Made by a program: the position numbers and the translations under genes | In this document: piece by piece, positions 18,030 through 30,286 of the stretch | Layout: every line of letters begins with the position of its first letter | Position numbering within the stretch: position 1 is the stretch's first letter | The notes under the pieces: generated by a model | The model's database searches: none | Seen by the model: only the letters and a program-made list of their open reading frames with translations | Told to the model about the DNA's origin: nothing | Assembly (NCBI GenBank): GCA_949128115.1 | Contig: OX421968.1 | Coordinates: 5,022,001-5,086,000, forward strand | Reading direction: 5' to 3' | DNA from: Anaspis maculata | Lineage: Eukaryota > Arthropoda > Insecta > Coleoptera > Scraptiidae | Length of the DNA: 64,000 bases

Positions 18030-18750
18030 AAAGATAACCAGAAAAGTTTATGGTGGCAAGAGAGTCAATCACGGGTGGGCAATGTGAACGAATGCAGAGC
18101 GACAAGAATTGTACAAGGAACCGGACATAGTGGGAATTGTGAAGGGGCGGAGGCTCAGATGGTTAGGCCATATCATGAGGATGGGTGTTAGAATGCCCAG
18201 ATTACCACTCCAGAGGTCGCGGGTTCGATCTCCGCCGGGGACGGATTTTCGGCCTCGAAAACAAGCTTCATTGTTTAGTTGGAATGCTTGCTGAATGCAA
18301 GACTATGCAAGACAAATGCTATGCAATGTGTGTCGCATAGCACGTAAAATACGAACGATGGTGCCGACCCCATGCGATGTTGGTGGTCGTTAAAAATCCC
18401 TACCCTGTGTTGGAACACACAGGGGTTCGGCAAAATTTCCGGTATAGTGAAGAAAAGCATTCACCGGCGTCGGTGTTAGGCCTCGTTGCGGAAATAGGCC
18501 GACGTTAAATAAACGAATAAAAAAAAAGACTGCCCAGGAGGCTGATGGAGAGTGACGAAGAGGGAAGAAGCAGGAGAAAAGACCGAGAGCTAGATGGAAG
18601 GAAGAAGTGTTAAAGGATATAGATGTAGGATGTAGGGCAAAGTTGTAAAATAAGAAACTTGAGAAAATAAGTGCATAGCAGGAAACCCTGGACAAGAACA
18701 GTGGTTCAAGGCTGTAAGTAATGACGGACTGTATGTACGACTGTACGAGT
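18030..18750 (+). pseudogene. Non-LTR retrotransposon reverse-transcriptase tail, split by a SINE
   Basis: Before the SINE a frame reads YKEPDIVGIVKGRRLRWLGH followed by IMRM. After it another frame reads RPRARWKEEVLKDIDV. Both belong to the C-terminal tail of RTE-like LINE polymerases, where an RLRWLGHVxRM-like motif precedes a GRPRxRW motif. Frames differ and stops occur, so it is a dead fragment. The SINE sits between the two motifs. Confidence 0.7.
18202..18527 (+). mobile_element. 5'-truncated SINE inserted in a LINE tail
   Basis: Same family as 16385-16725 but in plus orientation. It starts within the tRNA head just before the B box (GGTTCGATCTCC) and ends in an A-rich tail. The flanks AGAATGCCCAG and AGACTGCCCAG form a near-perfect 11-bp target duplication. 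Confidence 0.8.
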
Positions 18751-19600
18751 CTGTCTGTGTATTTCGTGCCGTTCTTGACCAAATTGCATCATCTGAGTGG
18801 ATTTGTGAGGGTGGAATTTTTGGGGAAGGAACTGTCGTCCCTATAGCACTTAAAATGGTGAAATTGCTCAATTTTGATCGATCGGATATTTTTCGTAAAA
18901 ATGTCTACTATGAATTTTATCAGCGACATTAATTCCTCCGAATTTCAAGCCGATGCATTTCAGTCACGGGATCATGTAAAAAAGGGACTTTTTTACAGCT
19001 TTTGCCGTTTTTCGTGCATCGCTCTCTATAAACTATAAATATGTGTATTCAAAGAAAACGATCGAAAATACCTAATTACATACTGGAAAAACAAAATGGT
19101 CAATAGTCCCTTCTGCTCTTATTCTAGATACAGAAATTCAGTCCAAGTCTGCTAATTAAAATAAAAAGAATAATAAATTTCGAATAAAAAATTGACTGAA
19201 AGAATGACACGTCAGAATCAGTCTTTGAAACAGTTCGTACAGCTGTTTCGACCTTCATTATTCAGACCATTCTCAGTGGTCTCAACTTCGCACCAATTGG
19301 ATTGAGCCATCCAAAATTTCAATTTCATGAAAAGTGACATAGCTCCTAAACGATGAATTATTTTGAATGTTTTTTAGAGCGTGCTCTTTTCACAGCAGAT
19401 CTAAGCCAAATTTCTATTGCTGGGCCCATCTCATATTTATAATGCCTTGCTTTTTCTCTCTCCAACTGAGATGAGATATTCGGTTTGAATGGTAAAAAGA
19501 ACGCACCTTTCATATCCTGACTGTCCCACGTATTGGACTACAACATGTCATCAAGCATTTTCGGTACAGGTGTGTCATATTTAGCATGGAGAACTCAAAT
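18751..19600. other. Unassigned intergenic DNA
   Basis: AT-rich, stop-filled in all frames, with no RNA gene or repeat I can name. The last part runs into copy 2 of the composite repeat. A small palindrome (TGATAAGTGCCCC / GGGGCACTTATCA) sits at 19610-19640. Confidence 0.4.
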
Positions 19601-19619
19601 CAGAATCTGATAAGTGCCC

Positions 19620-21495
19620 CATCAGAATGGGGCACTTATCAATGAAACAGATTTGAATGAAAATTCTTTCAATCATCAATATTTCTGTTTGGAGGCGGAA
19701 GCTGGGAGCAGCCACTAATCAACAGTAGCCTATTCTTTCCCATTTTTAATCGGCTATCCATATAGCGAAAGAATTAGATCGTTATGCTTCGGGTTTATGT
19801 TTTTCATTCATCTCTTACTTTGAGGGCAGCGTGTGGGGGCGGCAGCATTCGGGAAAGTAACTGTTGCACAGTTTGATTTGGGGGTTTCCAAATGTGTAAA
19901 GAAATATGACAAATCAGTGAAAATTATGGAAGTTGCATTTTTTTTTTGTTTTGGGGCGGGAGCTGGAGGCGGCGACTGATCAAAAGTGACCTATCTGCTC
20001 TTCCCATTTTTAGTCATCTATACATATAGCGAAAGAATTAGATCGTTAATCTTCAGGTTTATGTTTTACATTATTTATCTCTTACTTTGGGGGCGGCGTG
20101 TGGGAGCGGCAAAGTTTTGCAAAGAAATTCTTGCACAGTTTGAGCTGGGAGTTTACCTATGTTTGAGGTAACATTAACATCCAAATCAGTGAAAATTGTT
20201 GGAAGTTGCACTTTTTTCTTTTGGAGGCGGAAGCTGGAGGCGGCGCCATATCAAAAGTAGCCTATACTTTCCCATTTTTAGTCAGCTATCCATATAGCGG
20301 AAGAATTAGATCGTTATGTCTTTGAGTTTGTGTTTTTCATTCATCTCTTACTTTAAGGGCAGCGTTTGGGGGCGGCAGCATTCGGCAAAGTAACTGTTGC
20401 ACAGTTTAAGTTGGGAGTTTCTAAATGTTTAAGGAAATATGACAATCAGTGAAAATTGTGAGTTGTTTTTTTTTTGTTTGGGGGGCGGGAGCTGGAGGCG
20501 GCGGTTAATCAAAAGTGGCCTATCTTTTCCCATTTTCAGTAAGCTATCTATATAGCGAAAGAATTAGATCGCTATGTCTTCAGGTTTATGTTTTACATTT
20601 ATCTCTTGCTTTGGGGGCGGCGTGTGGGAGCGGCAGAGTTTGGCAAAGAAATTCTTGCACAGTTTGATTGACAATTTCTGAATGTTTGAGGTAACATCAA
20701 CATCCGAATGAGTCTAAATTGTTGAAAGTTGCGCTTTTTCCTTTTGGGGGCGGAAGCTGGAGGCGGCGCCATATCACAAGTAGCCTATCCTTTCCCATTT
20801 TTAGTCAGCTATCTATATAGCGAAAGACTTAGATCGTTATGTCTTCGGGTTCATGTTTTTCATTTATCTCTTACTTTGGGGGCGGCGTGTGAGAGCGGCA
20901 GCGTTCGGCTAAGCAAATGTTGCACAATTTGAGTTGGCAGTTTCTAAATGTTTGAGAGAACATCTCAACCAGTAAAATTGTGAAAGTTGCACTATTTGTC
21001 GTTTGGGGGCGGAATCTGGGGGCGGCGACTAACCAAAAGTAGCCTATCCTTTTCCAATTTTAGTCAGATGTCCATATACCGAAAGAATTAGATCGCTCTG
21101 TCTTCGGGTTGATGTTTTCCATTTTAAAGTGATTGGGGGCGGTTTTTAGCAATTTTTCCATATCGGCGGCGCATATTGAAGGCGGAGTGTTTCTGGGCTT
21201 ACGTTTATAAGTGGCAACTATGTATTATTCATGAAATGAGAACACCAGAGCAGTAGGTCTGGGAGAAATTGCAATATCATGTTATTTCAAGTTTATCGGG
21301 GGCGGTTTTCTCTATGTTGGCGGCGCAATATAGACATTCAATATAGCCTAGCCCTCCTTTGGGAGTGGCAGCTATGTAACAGCGAAAAAATTAGAAAGCT
21401 AGGGCGTCTAGTTTGGGAGGAGTTTGAGGAACGGACGGACGGACGGACAAAGCGGTTGCAATAGTGATTTTCATCAAGATGGAAAATGCGCTAAA
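19620..21495 (+). repeat. Composite GGGGGCGG-module repeat, copy 2 (uninterrupted)
   Basis: Module starts, taken at the GGGCGGNAGCTGG box, fall near 19692, 19953, 20223, 20480, 20745 and 21005, a spacing of 258-270 bp. Two types alternate. A carries GAAATATGACAATCAGTG; B carries GGTAACATTAACATCC. This gives a higher-order unit of about 525 bp. The copy ends with the same GGACGGACGGAC and ATCAAGATGGAAAAT module as copy 1. The variable number of internal modules and the conserved ends suggest a non-coding mobile element with internal tandem repeats, not a simple satellite. Confidence 0.75.
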
Positions 21496-21747
21496 AACAT
21501 CCTCAGGTATGGGTGCAACGTCTCCTCTGAGTCACAACAAAAGAAAATAGAGAAATTATTCCCGTGAAATGGAAGCTGTTCAAATTTACCAATTTTCGCA
21601 GTATCCGATTGAGGGCCCTTTCCCTTTATAATTAATACGGAATACCTGTATGGAAAATGACCAATGAAATGTTTCAGAGTGATCGCCAGATCGCTTACCA
21701 CAAAATTTTAGTAGCACTCAAAGTGCCATATTTCCTGAAGTTGAAGA

Positions 21748-23913
21748 CTATTTTGAATTACTCTTACTGCTAGCTAGCTAGCTAGCTGACTTCTTGGGCT
21801 ACAACATGTCGTTAGTCATTCTCCAAATAATTATACAGGGCGACACAATCGGGTAGTGAAAAAGTGTGGAAAAATCATAGCCGCACCCAACGTACGAGAA
21901 ACGTTTTGGGGCATTTTTCAAGTGGTTCAGTAGAGACGTTGTATCGCCACCTCGGTTTTTCAAATTCTCACCTGTCTCGCGTAATTACAGGCAGGGTGAT
22001 CTTGAAAATGCTACTTATAAGTTTTGCATTGATCATGTTTTGGTTGTTATGTCACCCGGTTTTTAAATTTGAGGCTTATGTTGAAGCTAAAGCCTCAGGT
22101 AACAGAAATCGATAAGTAGAATTTGACGAAGACAAAATTTCAAGAAGGGGGGGGGGCTTCTTCACGTTGTATCAAACGTGACTCACACATTAATCCGAGA
22201 TCAGATTTGGGGGGGGGGAAGATGTACAAGATTCTGCTTGTCGTCACAGGCAATATTCATTTACGAACACTTCAAGATCAGTCTCGTTTGTCTGGGGCAA
22301 CAATTATCAATAAGGGAAGAACCAAATTAAAACTGCATGTTTTCACAGGAGAATCGACGTCCTCACTTACCTCGAAACACACGTAACCTATATCACGAAC
22401 ATTTTTGATGATTCACCTTCACGAATGAACAGTCAAGAGACAATTTGTAATTTTTATAACGTAGGTAATGTGCATTTTCAGACAAGCAAGGGCATCGATT
22501 CTAATGTGAAAACGGGCAGGCCTAATTTGCGAGATTGACCTCGAGGTGTTCGTGATGAATCGTTTCTTTAATGTCAAACTGAATCTTGCACACAACTTCC
22601 CACCTAAACAGGATCTAGGATGTGATTCATGTTTGGGTCACGTTTGACGAAACCATTTTGAAATTTTGTCTTCATTCAATTCTACCCGTCGATCCCTTAA
22701 CTGAGATTTTAGCTTCAACATTAAATTTGTCGTAAATTTTAAAAAATCGGCCAACAACAACAAAAATTTAAACTGCAAAACCAAAAAGCTGCTTTTTTGA
22801 GATCACCCTGTAACTACGTAAGACAGGTGAGAGTTTGAAACTCTGTTTAGAGGTATCCATACAACGTCTCTTCTGAACCACTTAAAAATGCGTCAATAAT
22901 TCTTCCGCAAATTGCGAGCTGTTCTAATGGGGAACTATAGTGGCAAACACCCGAAGTAATGGCGCTCGTGTTCCATGCACCCTAGCTATCATAGAGCTTG
23001 TTTACGCGAGGCTTAGCAGAGATTTTAACAGTGGTTAGTTAGGAGTGTTTACGCGCGCCGACGAAAATGACAGCCGACAGCCCCTTAACCTAGGCCGCTA
23101 TTCTTGAATCGTGTGAGAAAGGTCCCTGGCAGTAAAATACATTCCGCAGTACACTTTTGTAGTGAAAGTTGCCTAAAAACCACGATTTTAGGCAACATTC
23201 GCTACATCAGTGTACTGCGGATGGGCATGGGCGTTTACGTGCGATTGCCAACACTTGTTTGCTTACAAAATGCAATTTAAAATCATATTTAGCTAAGCTT
23301 AACAGCTGTTGCGAAACTTGCGTTTAGAGGTGTTTATGCGGACGATAACATTGATGTTACGGACCTTAACACCAGTTTTAAACCTCGCGTAAACAAGGCC
23401 ATAAGTGTCATTTTAAGCGTACATAACCTCAACTTTGGAAGTGTAATTTCATTCTTATTTGTCAGCACTCAGCATATAACCAGCGGTTTGCGTCACTTCG
23501 TGAGTTACAAAGCAGAGAACAGTCAAAAAGTCGACAAGCGAAAAATAGCGGTGAAAAAAAAGGTAGTGCCGTGTTATGTACCAGGCTGCACCTTTGCACC
23601 AGTTCTTTTTTCCTCTCAGTGGGGCACCTCTCCGCCACGACTCTTCTTTGAGCACTAGCACTTTTTCCCTTTCCGTACATTTCTTTGAGGGAGGTTATGT
23701 ACGATAACTGTCAAGAGTGTCAATATGGGTGCATGGAACACGTCGCCCTCTACAATCCGTTTTGCCTATAGTTCCCCATTCTTTACATTTTTGCACTACC
23801 TGATTGTGTCGTCCTGTATTATAACTAAGTAGAGCACCTGCACAGAGAATGATGAAGGCATGCTGTAGTCCAAGAAGTCAGCTATTCGGAAAAGTAGGAG
23901 CAATTCAAAATAG
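21748..23913. repeat. Nested inverted repeats (matryoshka fold-back)
   Basis: Outer arms: 21748-21860 against about 23795-23913 (CTATTTTGAATTA and its complement). Inside is a 1.05-kb hairpin, 21880-22935, whose arms meet near 22410. A second arm pair lies at 22927-22990 and 23718-23790, around GGGGAACTATAG and GTTCCATGCACC. A smaller terminal-inverted-repeat element lies at 22997-23397. Identity in the arms is moderate. Short ORFs over the region are shadows of the repeats. A [TAGC]n stretch lies at 21772-21787. Confidence 0.7.
22997..23397. mobile_element. MITE-like element with CTTGTTTACGCGAGG ends
   Basis: Begins CTTGTTTACGCGAGG and ends with its perfect complement. It is 401 bp with no ORF of its own. 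It encloses a separate strong hairpin at 23144-23220, stems CCGCAGTACACT and AGTGTACTGCGG, so it may itself be a target of nesting. Superfamily not assigned. Confidence 0.6.
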
Positions 23914-26369
23914 CCCACGAAACAAAATATCATTCAGAAGAGTCCACTCATTTAGGAGTTGAATCACTTTGGTTGACTGAAATTTTCGAGTGGCCTATTT
24001 CAATTGGTGCGCAGTTGATGAATATAAATACAATGTACGAATACAAGCAATCTATACAAACACAACTTTCAAACAAGTAGAATGGACGTGTCCAAGTCCA
24101 AGTAGCCAATTTACGCTGTACATGGTACATGTACAAGCTAAGGATGGTTACGCTAGGTCATTTCGCTCAACGTGTCAACTACCGTCACAGTGAATTTTTA
24201 GTGCTTTCAGTTTGTTTCTGAGCCCGTCAGAAATAGTGCTAACAAACATCAAAGAAGGTATCACTGCAGCACTGAGTCCATCAAATTTTGTTACGGAATG
24301 ACTTTTCTTTCTGCACCGTAGTACGTTTTGTTTCACGTGATCTCAAGTAAATACATAAATGTTTGTGCACACATTGTTCATTGTGTAGGTACACTGTTAT
24401 TACCCACCTTAATTTTCCTCATGTAACTTCCGAGGATGGTCTTGACAAAAAAGAGCGAAGCGAGCTGTCATAAGAATCATTTAAATAAATGCTGAGAGTA
24501 AATAAGACAATGACTCCACGATTCAGGTGGACGTGAAACACCTTCTATAGAACTGCAAAAAATTTGACACCCTCCGAACTTTTCTGAGAATAACGTTCAA
24601 AGTGTTTTGGCAAATATTGAGGAAAAACAAAACACACTGGTCACCTTTCAGCACAATTATGTAATTCAAGTGTACCGGGTTGCAAATGGTCCAAGTGTCT
24701 GAGCAACACATTCTCTTGAATAAAAAAAAGTTTGCGCAAGTTATATTTTGATTCTTGAAAGCTGGAGCAAAGGCGAAGGCGGCAAAGCCAGGAGTCAGAA
24801 GCCAAATCAGGAAAGGGTACGTTGGTACGTATGAGTGTAATTTCGTTATTTTCGTCTTTTAATCCGAATGGGAGTTTAGGAATTGAAGTGAAATAACCCC
24901 GAAGTGTGTAACATGAACAGGAAGTGCTCGCGATCGCGAACGTCCGCGTTCCGCGTCCGTGCGATGGGTGCGCAATTGTAAGCGACCGACGCGCTTAGAC
25001 TAGCAAAACAATCTGCGAATTGAAAGAATATAAGAGATAATGGGTGAGTAGATTTCGAGGAGCGGAACCAGAGGTTTGGAAAAGGAGTCGGAAACGGTTC
25101 GGACTCGCGCATCAGCTTTCGCTTTAGACCCTTTAGAGATCGGATGTGTAAGGAGTAGTGGTAGTGGCCAAGTTGGCATTTGGCCCTTTAGCACATCCAT
25201 CAATCAGGTGTAGTTTAGTGGCCCCCGTACTCGTTATGGCCTGCGATCCGGTCTGATCAGCACGAAAGCGTGCTGTCGATACAAGTGCTTCACTGCACTC
25301 ATTACTCCTGACAAAGCTTGCCCGATATTGCTGACGGTTATCTTCACACTCTGTCCCTCATTTAAATAATTAAAAACAAGTCCCGTAAAGGGCCTACCTC
25401 TCATTCATACCGGTGAGCACTGTTTGTCGTTATCGGACAAGCTCTCAAATTATGAATTTCACGTGTCACACGCTATTGAAATGTATGCCCCCCCATCCAT
25501 CACCAATGTTGAATATACGAGTATCAGAACTGGTACATCTATTCGCCCTCTAGGACGATTCGCAAACAGAACGATAGCTTTAATCATCTTATGTGCGCGG
25601 GCCTGCCATTTATTAATTAGAGTGATGTATAAACTGTATGGGCTTTGGCTAGGAATTTGTGTATTTCAAACGAATGCGGCCGATTGATGTTAAGCGCCGC
25701 GTCTGTGCTTACCGCCACACACGCACTCGCATAGATTAACAAACATTTAACCACGATCCAATGAGGAACCTCTATAGCCGGTGGTCTAATAATGATTACA
25801 CCAACAAATAATACAAAGAAACATTACATTTCCTCTGCTTCTCTTTAGACTCTACACAGTCTACATCATTCAATATCTAACTGAATTGAAATTCCCATTG
25901 CTGGTCGGCAGCGTATCATATGCCCTACAGCTTGCAATTTTTCACAAACCCATCATCCATTCCATCACAACAAGAGAAAATTAATGGGTACAATGTTTCA
26001 GCAATACTCAAGATAAACTAAACCTTTTCATAGGAATGGACTTCTTCGATAGTCAAATATGTATTGGTCTAAAAAGGTACTCATCTCAAAATTTGGCGAG
26101 GAAAATTGCGATAGATTCTTATAATGTTTATTAGGCTAATGAAATAAAAATGTGATGGGGGAATGGTGAAATTCATTAGAATAATGTAACCCAATAGCCA
26201 TTACTGTTTGATCCGCGGTGGTGTATCATCCCATTTTCAGCGAAGAGGTGCGAATATACATAATACGGATTAAGGGAGTGATTAGGTATAATGCTTTATA
26301 AAGTTCCCTCACCGATGAACCGATCGGCAGATTCCATTGAAATATAGCAGGAAGCAAGCAGGAGGGTTA
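23914..26369. other. Unassigned intergenic DNA with a CpG-dense patch
   Basis: No gene recognised. About 24925-24995 is unusually CpG-rich (repeated CGCG and TCCGCG) against an AT-rich background. Short ORFs (60-87 codons) lack motifs and start without support. Confidence 0.4.
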
Positions 26370-28745
26370 ACACAATCAAGAATTCACGAAAGTAATGGAA
26401 GAGGAACTGAACAAACGCGGGAAGCCTAACATAGAGGAAGAATGGATGAATATAAAGGAGAGCAGGACAGAAAACATCGATAAAATGGGAAGAATGGTTC
26501 GACGAAGAATGTGAAGGAAAAGTGGAACTCAAGAATCAAGCCAGAAAAAGATATACAGGATGTCCGAGGTTTGAATCCGGAAACTTCAGCAATCGATGAA
26601 GAATCGAAAAATAATGGAACTTTGTCCAGAAAAATGTTTTCAAAAATAAAAAATAACGAAGATATAGCCCTTCAAAGTTGGATTCAAAAAACCGTTTTTC
26701 TGAAATAACTCTAACACCGTTCAACCGATTTTGTCCAAATTTGACACAGGTGATTCCACAATACATTTATATCAATAGCTTGAGATGAATTTTCCCGAGT
26801 GACTCCAGTGACGTAGATATTGGGAGGTTTACCCCTATAAACTCCTCTATTTTTCACGCAAATCAAAATTCTGAGAGAGCGATTCTTGTTTCTGTATTGA
26901 ATTCCAAGGAAAAAGTTACTCTTAGTAAATTTTGATTTGAGGCTTTGTTTTTGAGATATTTGAGTTTGAAAATTTCAAACACAAATTGAAATCATTTTTG
27001 TTACTAAAAATTCTATTTACTAGGCTAACGAAGCCCCAAATCAAAATTTATCGAGAGTAACTTTTTCTTTTAAATTAAATGCAGAAACAATAACTTGGAT
27101 TGCTTCCTCAAAATATTCATTGGCGTAGAAAATAGGGGCGATAATATGAGTGGCTCCTCCAATATCTACGCCACTGGACTGTTTTTGGAATTTTCAAACT
27201 CAAATATCTCAAAAACGAAGCCTCAAATCAAAATTCAACAAGAGTAATTTTTTCTTTAGAATTGAATGCAAAAACAACAATTTGGATCGTTTTCTCAAAA
27301 TCTTCATTGGCGTAGAAAATAGGGGGGATAATATGAGTAGCTCCCCTAATATCTACGCCACTGGACTGTTTTGATCAAAGTAATAGTTTTTCTCATGGAG
27401 CTAAGTATTCAAGCATCACCGATCCAATTTTGGAAGAAATATCCTGAGTGACATAGAAAATAGAATTTTTAGTAACAAAACTGATTTTAGTTCGTAATTG
27501 GGTTTGGACTTTTCAAACTCAAATATCTTAAAAACGAAGCCTCGAATCAAAATTTACTATTGGTAACTTTTTGTTTGGAATTGAATGCAGAATCAACATT
27601 TTGGGTCGCTTTTTCAGAATGTTCATTGGCGTAGAAAATAGGGGGGGTGATAGGGGTGAACCTCCCAATATCTACGCCACTGGGGTCATTTAGAAAAAGT
27701 CATCTTGAGCTCCTGATATAAATGTATCGTAGGATAACCTGTGTCAAATTCGGACAAAATCTGTTTAATGGTGTAAGAGTTATTTTGAAAAAACGGTTTT
27801 TTGGAACCAACTTTGGAAGGCTATATCTCCGTTATTTTTCATTTTTGAAAATATTTTTCTGAAGACAGTCCCCTTATTTTTTAATTCTCTATCGGTTGCT
27901 GAAGTGTCCGGATTTAAATCTTGGACACCCTGTATAGACACGGAAAGTAAACAGGAGTTGGAGAATTATAGCAAAAAGCGAAAAGAGGCAACCAAATGCT
28001 GCAAAAAGAAAAAGGAGCAACGGATTATTGACATCATGCGGGTGATTAGGCAAATAGCAGAGATAACAGAAGGCTATACGCTAATAAAAGCCCAAACAAA
28101 AAGAAGAAAACGCTAGCAAAAATTGAAAACGAAAAATGGGGAAACCACTCTACGCACTTTTACAGAGAAAACGAATACGGGAAGAAGAATACGTGGATAT
28201 CATTGATGGCAGAGATCGAGAAGTAGACGTACCTACATACGATAAATACATACAAGTCATCAAGCACTTGAAACTCATCAAGAATGGAGGAGATGAACTA
28301 ATAATCCGAATATGCCTGCCTACGGCATACAATATCCGAGCCTGATTACGGCAATATGGAAGGAAGAAACCATGCCAATGGAATGGGAAACTGGGCTACT
28401 CACATCACTGTACATACAAAAAAAAAGACCCCACGCAATGCAGCAACTACAGAGGAATTATTATGCTACTGAATACGACATACGAAATATTAAATAATCA
28501 GGCAAAGCATATCAAAGTACACAAAAGCTAAACTTGGAAAATATCAACACAGATTTAGAGGAAGATCGACAATTGACGCAATTCATAGTATTATGACACA
28601 GACGACTGAAAAGAGCTACGAACACGACACGAATCACACATACAGACAAAAACTACCATGGCGAAATCACGAGCAAAAATTATCACACAGGAAGCATATT
28701 TACAGATAACATTGCAATAGAAACAGGAGTCAGACAAGGGGAATC
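26370..28745 (+). pseudogene. Degenerate non-LTR retrotransposon (reverse transcriptase) split by another element
   Basis: Before the nested element a frame reads EEWFDEECEGKVELKNQARK, the linker typical of RTE-like LINE polyproteins between endonuclease and reverse transcriptase. After it come a K/E-rich stretch, then IKHLKLIKNGGDELI, SLITAIWKEETMPMEWETGL and GKYQHRFRGRSTIDAI in different frames. These match reverse-transcriptase blocks 1-3 in the right order. Multiple frameshifts and stops make it inactive. The catalytic YADD block was not found before the homology fades near 28745. Confidence 0.75.
26554..27934. mobile_element. TIR element inserted in the LINE, TA-flanked
   Basis: Ends TACAGGATGTCC and GGACACCCTGTA, with about 280-bp inverted arms (26554-26835 and 27640-27934) and TA on both sides. 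It splits the LINE coding region. The interior has three direct copies of a block running from GGCGTAGAAAATAGGGG to ATCTACGCCACTGG (27121-27182, 27308-27368, 27629-27686). No transposase is encoded. Non-autonomous DNA element; the TA duplication is suggestive but short. Confidence 0.65.
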
Positions 28746-30051
28746 CCTAAGGACACCCTGCAAATTGTAAATTTGTACGGGCGTGTGTTTCTTAGAGCAT
28801 TTTCGTAAGAAAATGACGCGTATGTCGCCGGTTTGTTTGTCTGTCTGTCTGTCCGTGTAGAAATTAAGAAGTTGTACTCCTTCTAGAGGATTGAAGCTAG
28901 AGCCTTGTAGCGCGGCAAACATAGCAAAAATATTGCCCAAACCACAGAAAAATTAATTCATGAAATTTTATGACTGATATCGACACAGAATTTCATCCTC
29001 TACAACATATCCAAAGTCCCAAAAAATCCCCTCATTGGCTTTTTCTATAGTCGGCTTCAAAGTAGAGCGCGTTCATAGTAACCATATTCTAAGACGATTT
29101 TCTGTTTTTGTCGCTATCATTTCACTGTTATGGTTCAAATCGTTAGTACATTTCACTGTCAAGGTCGAGGACCACAACGAAATAAGTTTCCAGAATGTGT
29201 CATGCACCAGTGGCGTACCAGACGGCTGCGAAGGGGCCGAGGTGCGATTTTTCACAAAAAGCCATGGTAAACCGTGACTAACACTTTTTTTGACATGTTT
29301 GGTCTCATTTCTGAGCAAATCGCACATCCTGATTCTAAAAATAATAATGAAATTGTGATAGAGACATATTTAACCGATTTTATCAGAAAAAAACATTATT
29401 TTTTTACCCTTTAAATTGATGTTTTGTAATTGTAATCATTGTCCAATGTATTTATAACTATGATTTTTACTTAGACAGTTGCTTTGGGCTATTTCACACA
29501 CACATATCATTTGCTGAAACTTTTTCTCATTTTCACAAAGTCACGGAGTTATTTTATTTCTTGAGGTGTTCCATGCCAAAGCTTGATGTGACGAAACGTG
29601 CTATAACACAGAAAAAAATAGGCTATGGTCAGAACAAAGCTTTGAGTTGGTACTTTATCCATTCCAATGCATGGAAATAGTTATCTCTATCAAACAAAAT
29701 AGAAAAAACTAAAATCGGAGCCATATTTTAGTCATGACAACATTTTTCTTTAGACATTGCGAGCTTTTTAAATTAAATTTCTTCATGATGCACGTTTTGG
29801 AACAAAACTAAGGTGTGACTTTGTAACATCGACAGAAACTTCTGGTGTATGAAATTCATCTCTAAAATAGTTCAACTGAACAATCATGTCAAAATTGTGA
29901 TCATAGGTGATTTCAACCACAATATGAATGGAGCTAAAACATTACAAATTCATAGGTCGAAACTTGAAAGGCGTTTTTTCACGAAATTTATTCCGCAATT
30001 TCGGGAGAAATGATGTCATGACTAAAATTCGGCTCCGATTCCATTTTTTTC

Positions 30052-30063
30052 TATTTTGTTAGA
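30052..30063. repeat. Target-site duplication of the central SINE, left
   Basis: TATTTTGTTAGA, repeated exactly at 30287-30298. Confidence 0.8.
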
Positions 30064-30286
30064 TTTTGACGGCCCCGTAGCACAGTCGGTCGTCTGCCGT
30101 CTGTGGTGTGGATGGCGCGGGTTCGAATCCCGGTTAGTCATGGATGTTTTGTGTTTGTTCAAAAATTTGCGTATATTGTAATTCATATGTAATCATTCAC
30201 TGTTATCAATAAAAAGCGCTAAAACTCCTATGGCACTGATAAGCCGGGAAGGAGGAAAAACATTTATTTATTTTTTATTATTTATT
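30064..30286 (+). mobile_element. tRNA-derived SINE, second family
   Basis: The head has an A-box-like CGTAGCACAGTCGG and a B box GGTTCGAATCC, with a partial acceptor stem (GAC/GTC). The tail is an [ATTT]-rich stretch ending before the target duplication. Length 223 bp. It differs in body from the CACCGGCGTCGG family, so it is a separate SINE family. The poor acceptor pairing and the tail argue against a functional tRNA gene. Confidence 0.75.

Noticed and set aside
21774..21787. TAGC repeat as a recombination site
   Set aside because: Only a few units of a simple repeat, with no partner found.
30072..30150. Functional tRNA gene
   Set aside because: A and B boxes are present but acceptor pairing is poor. 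The segment is the head of a SINE with a tail and a 12-bp duplication.
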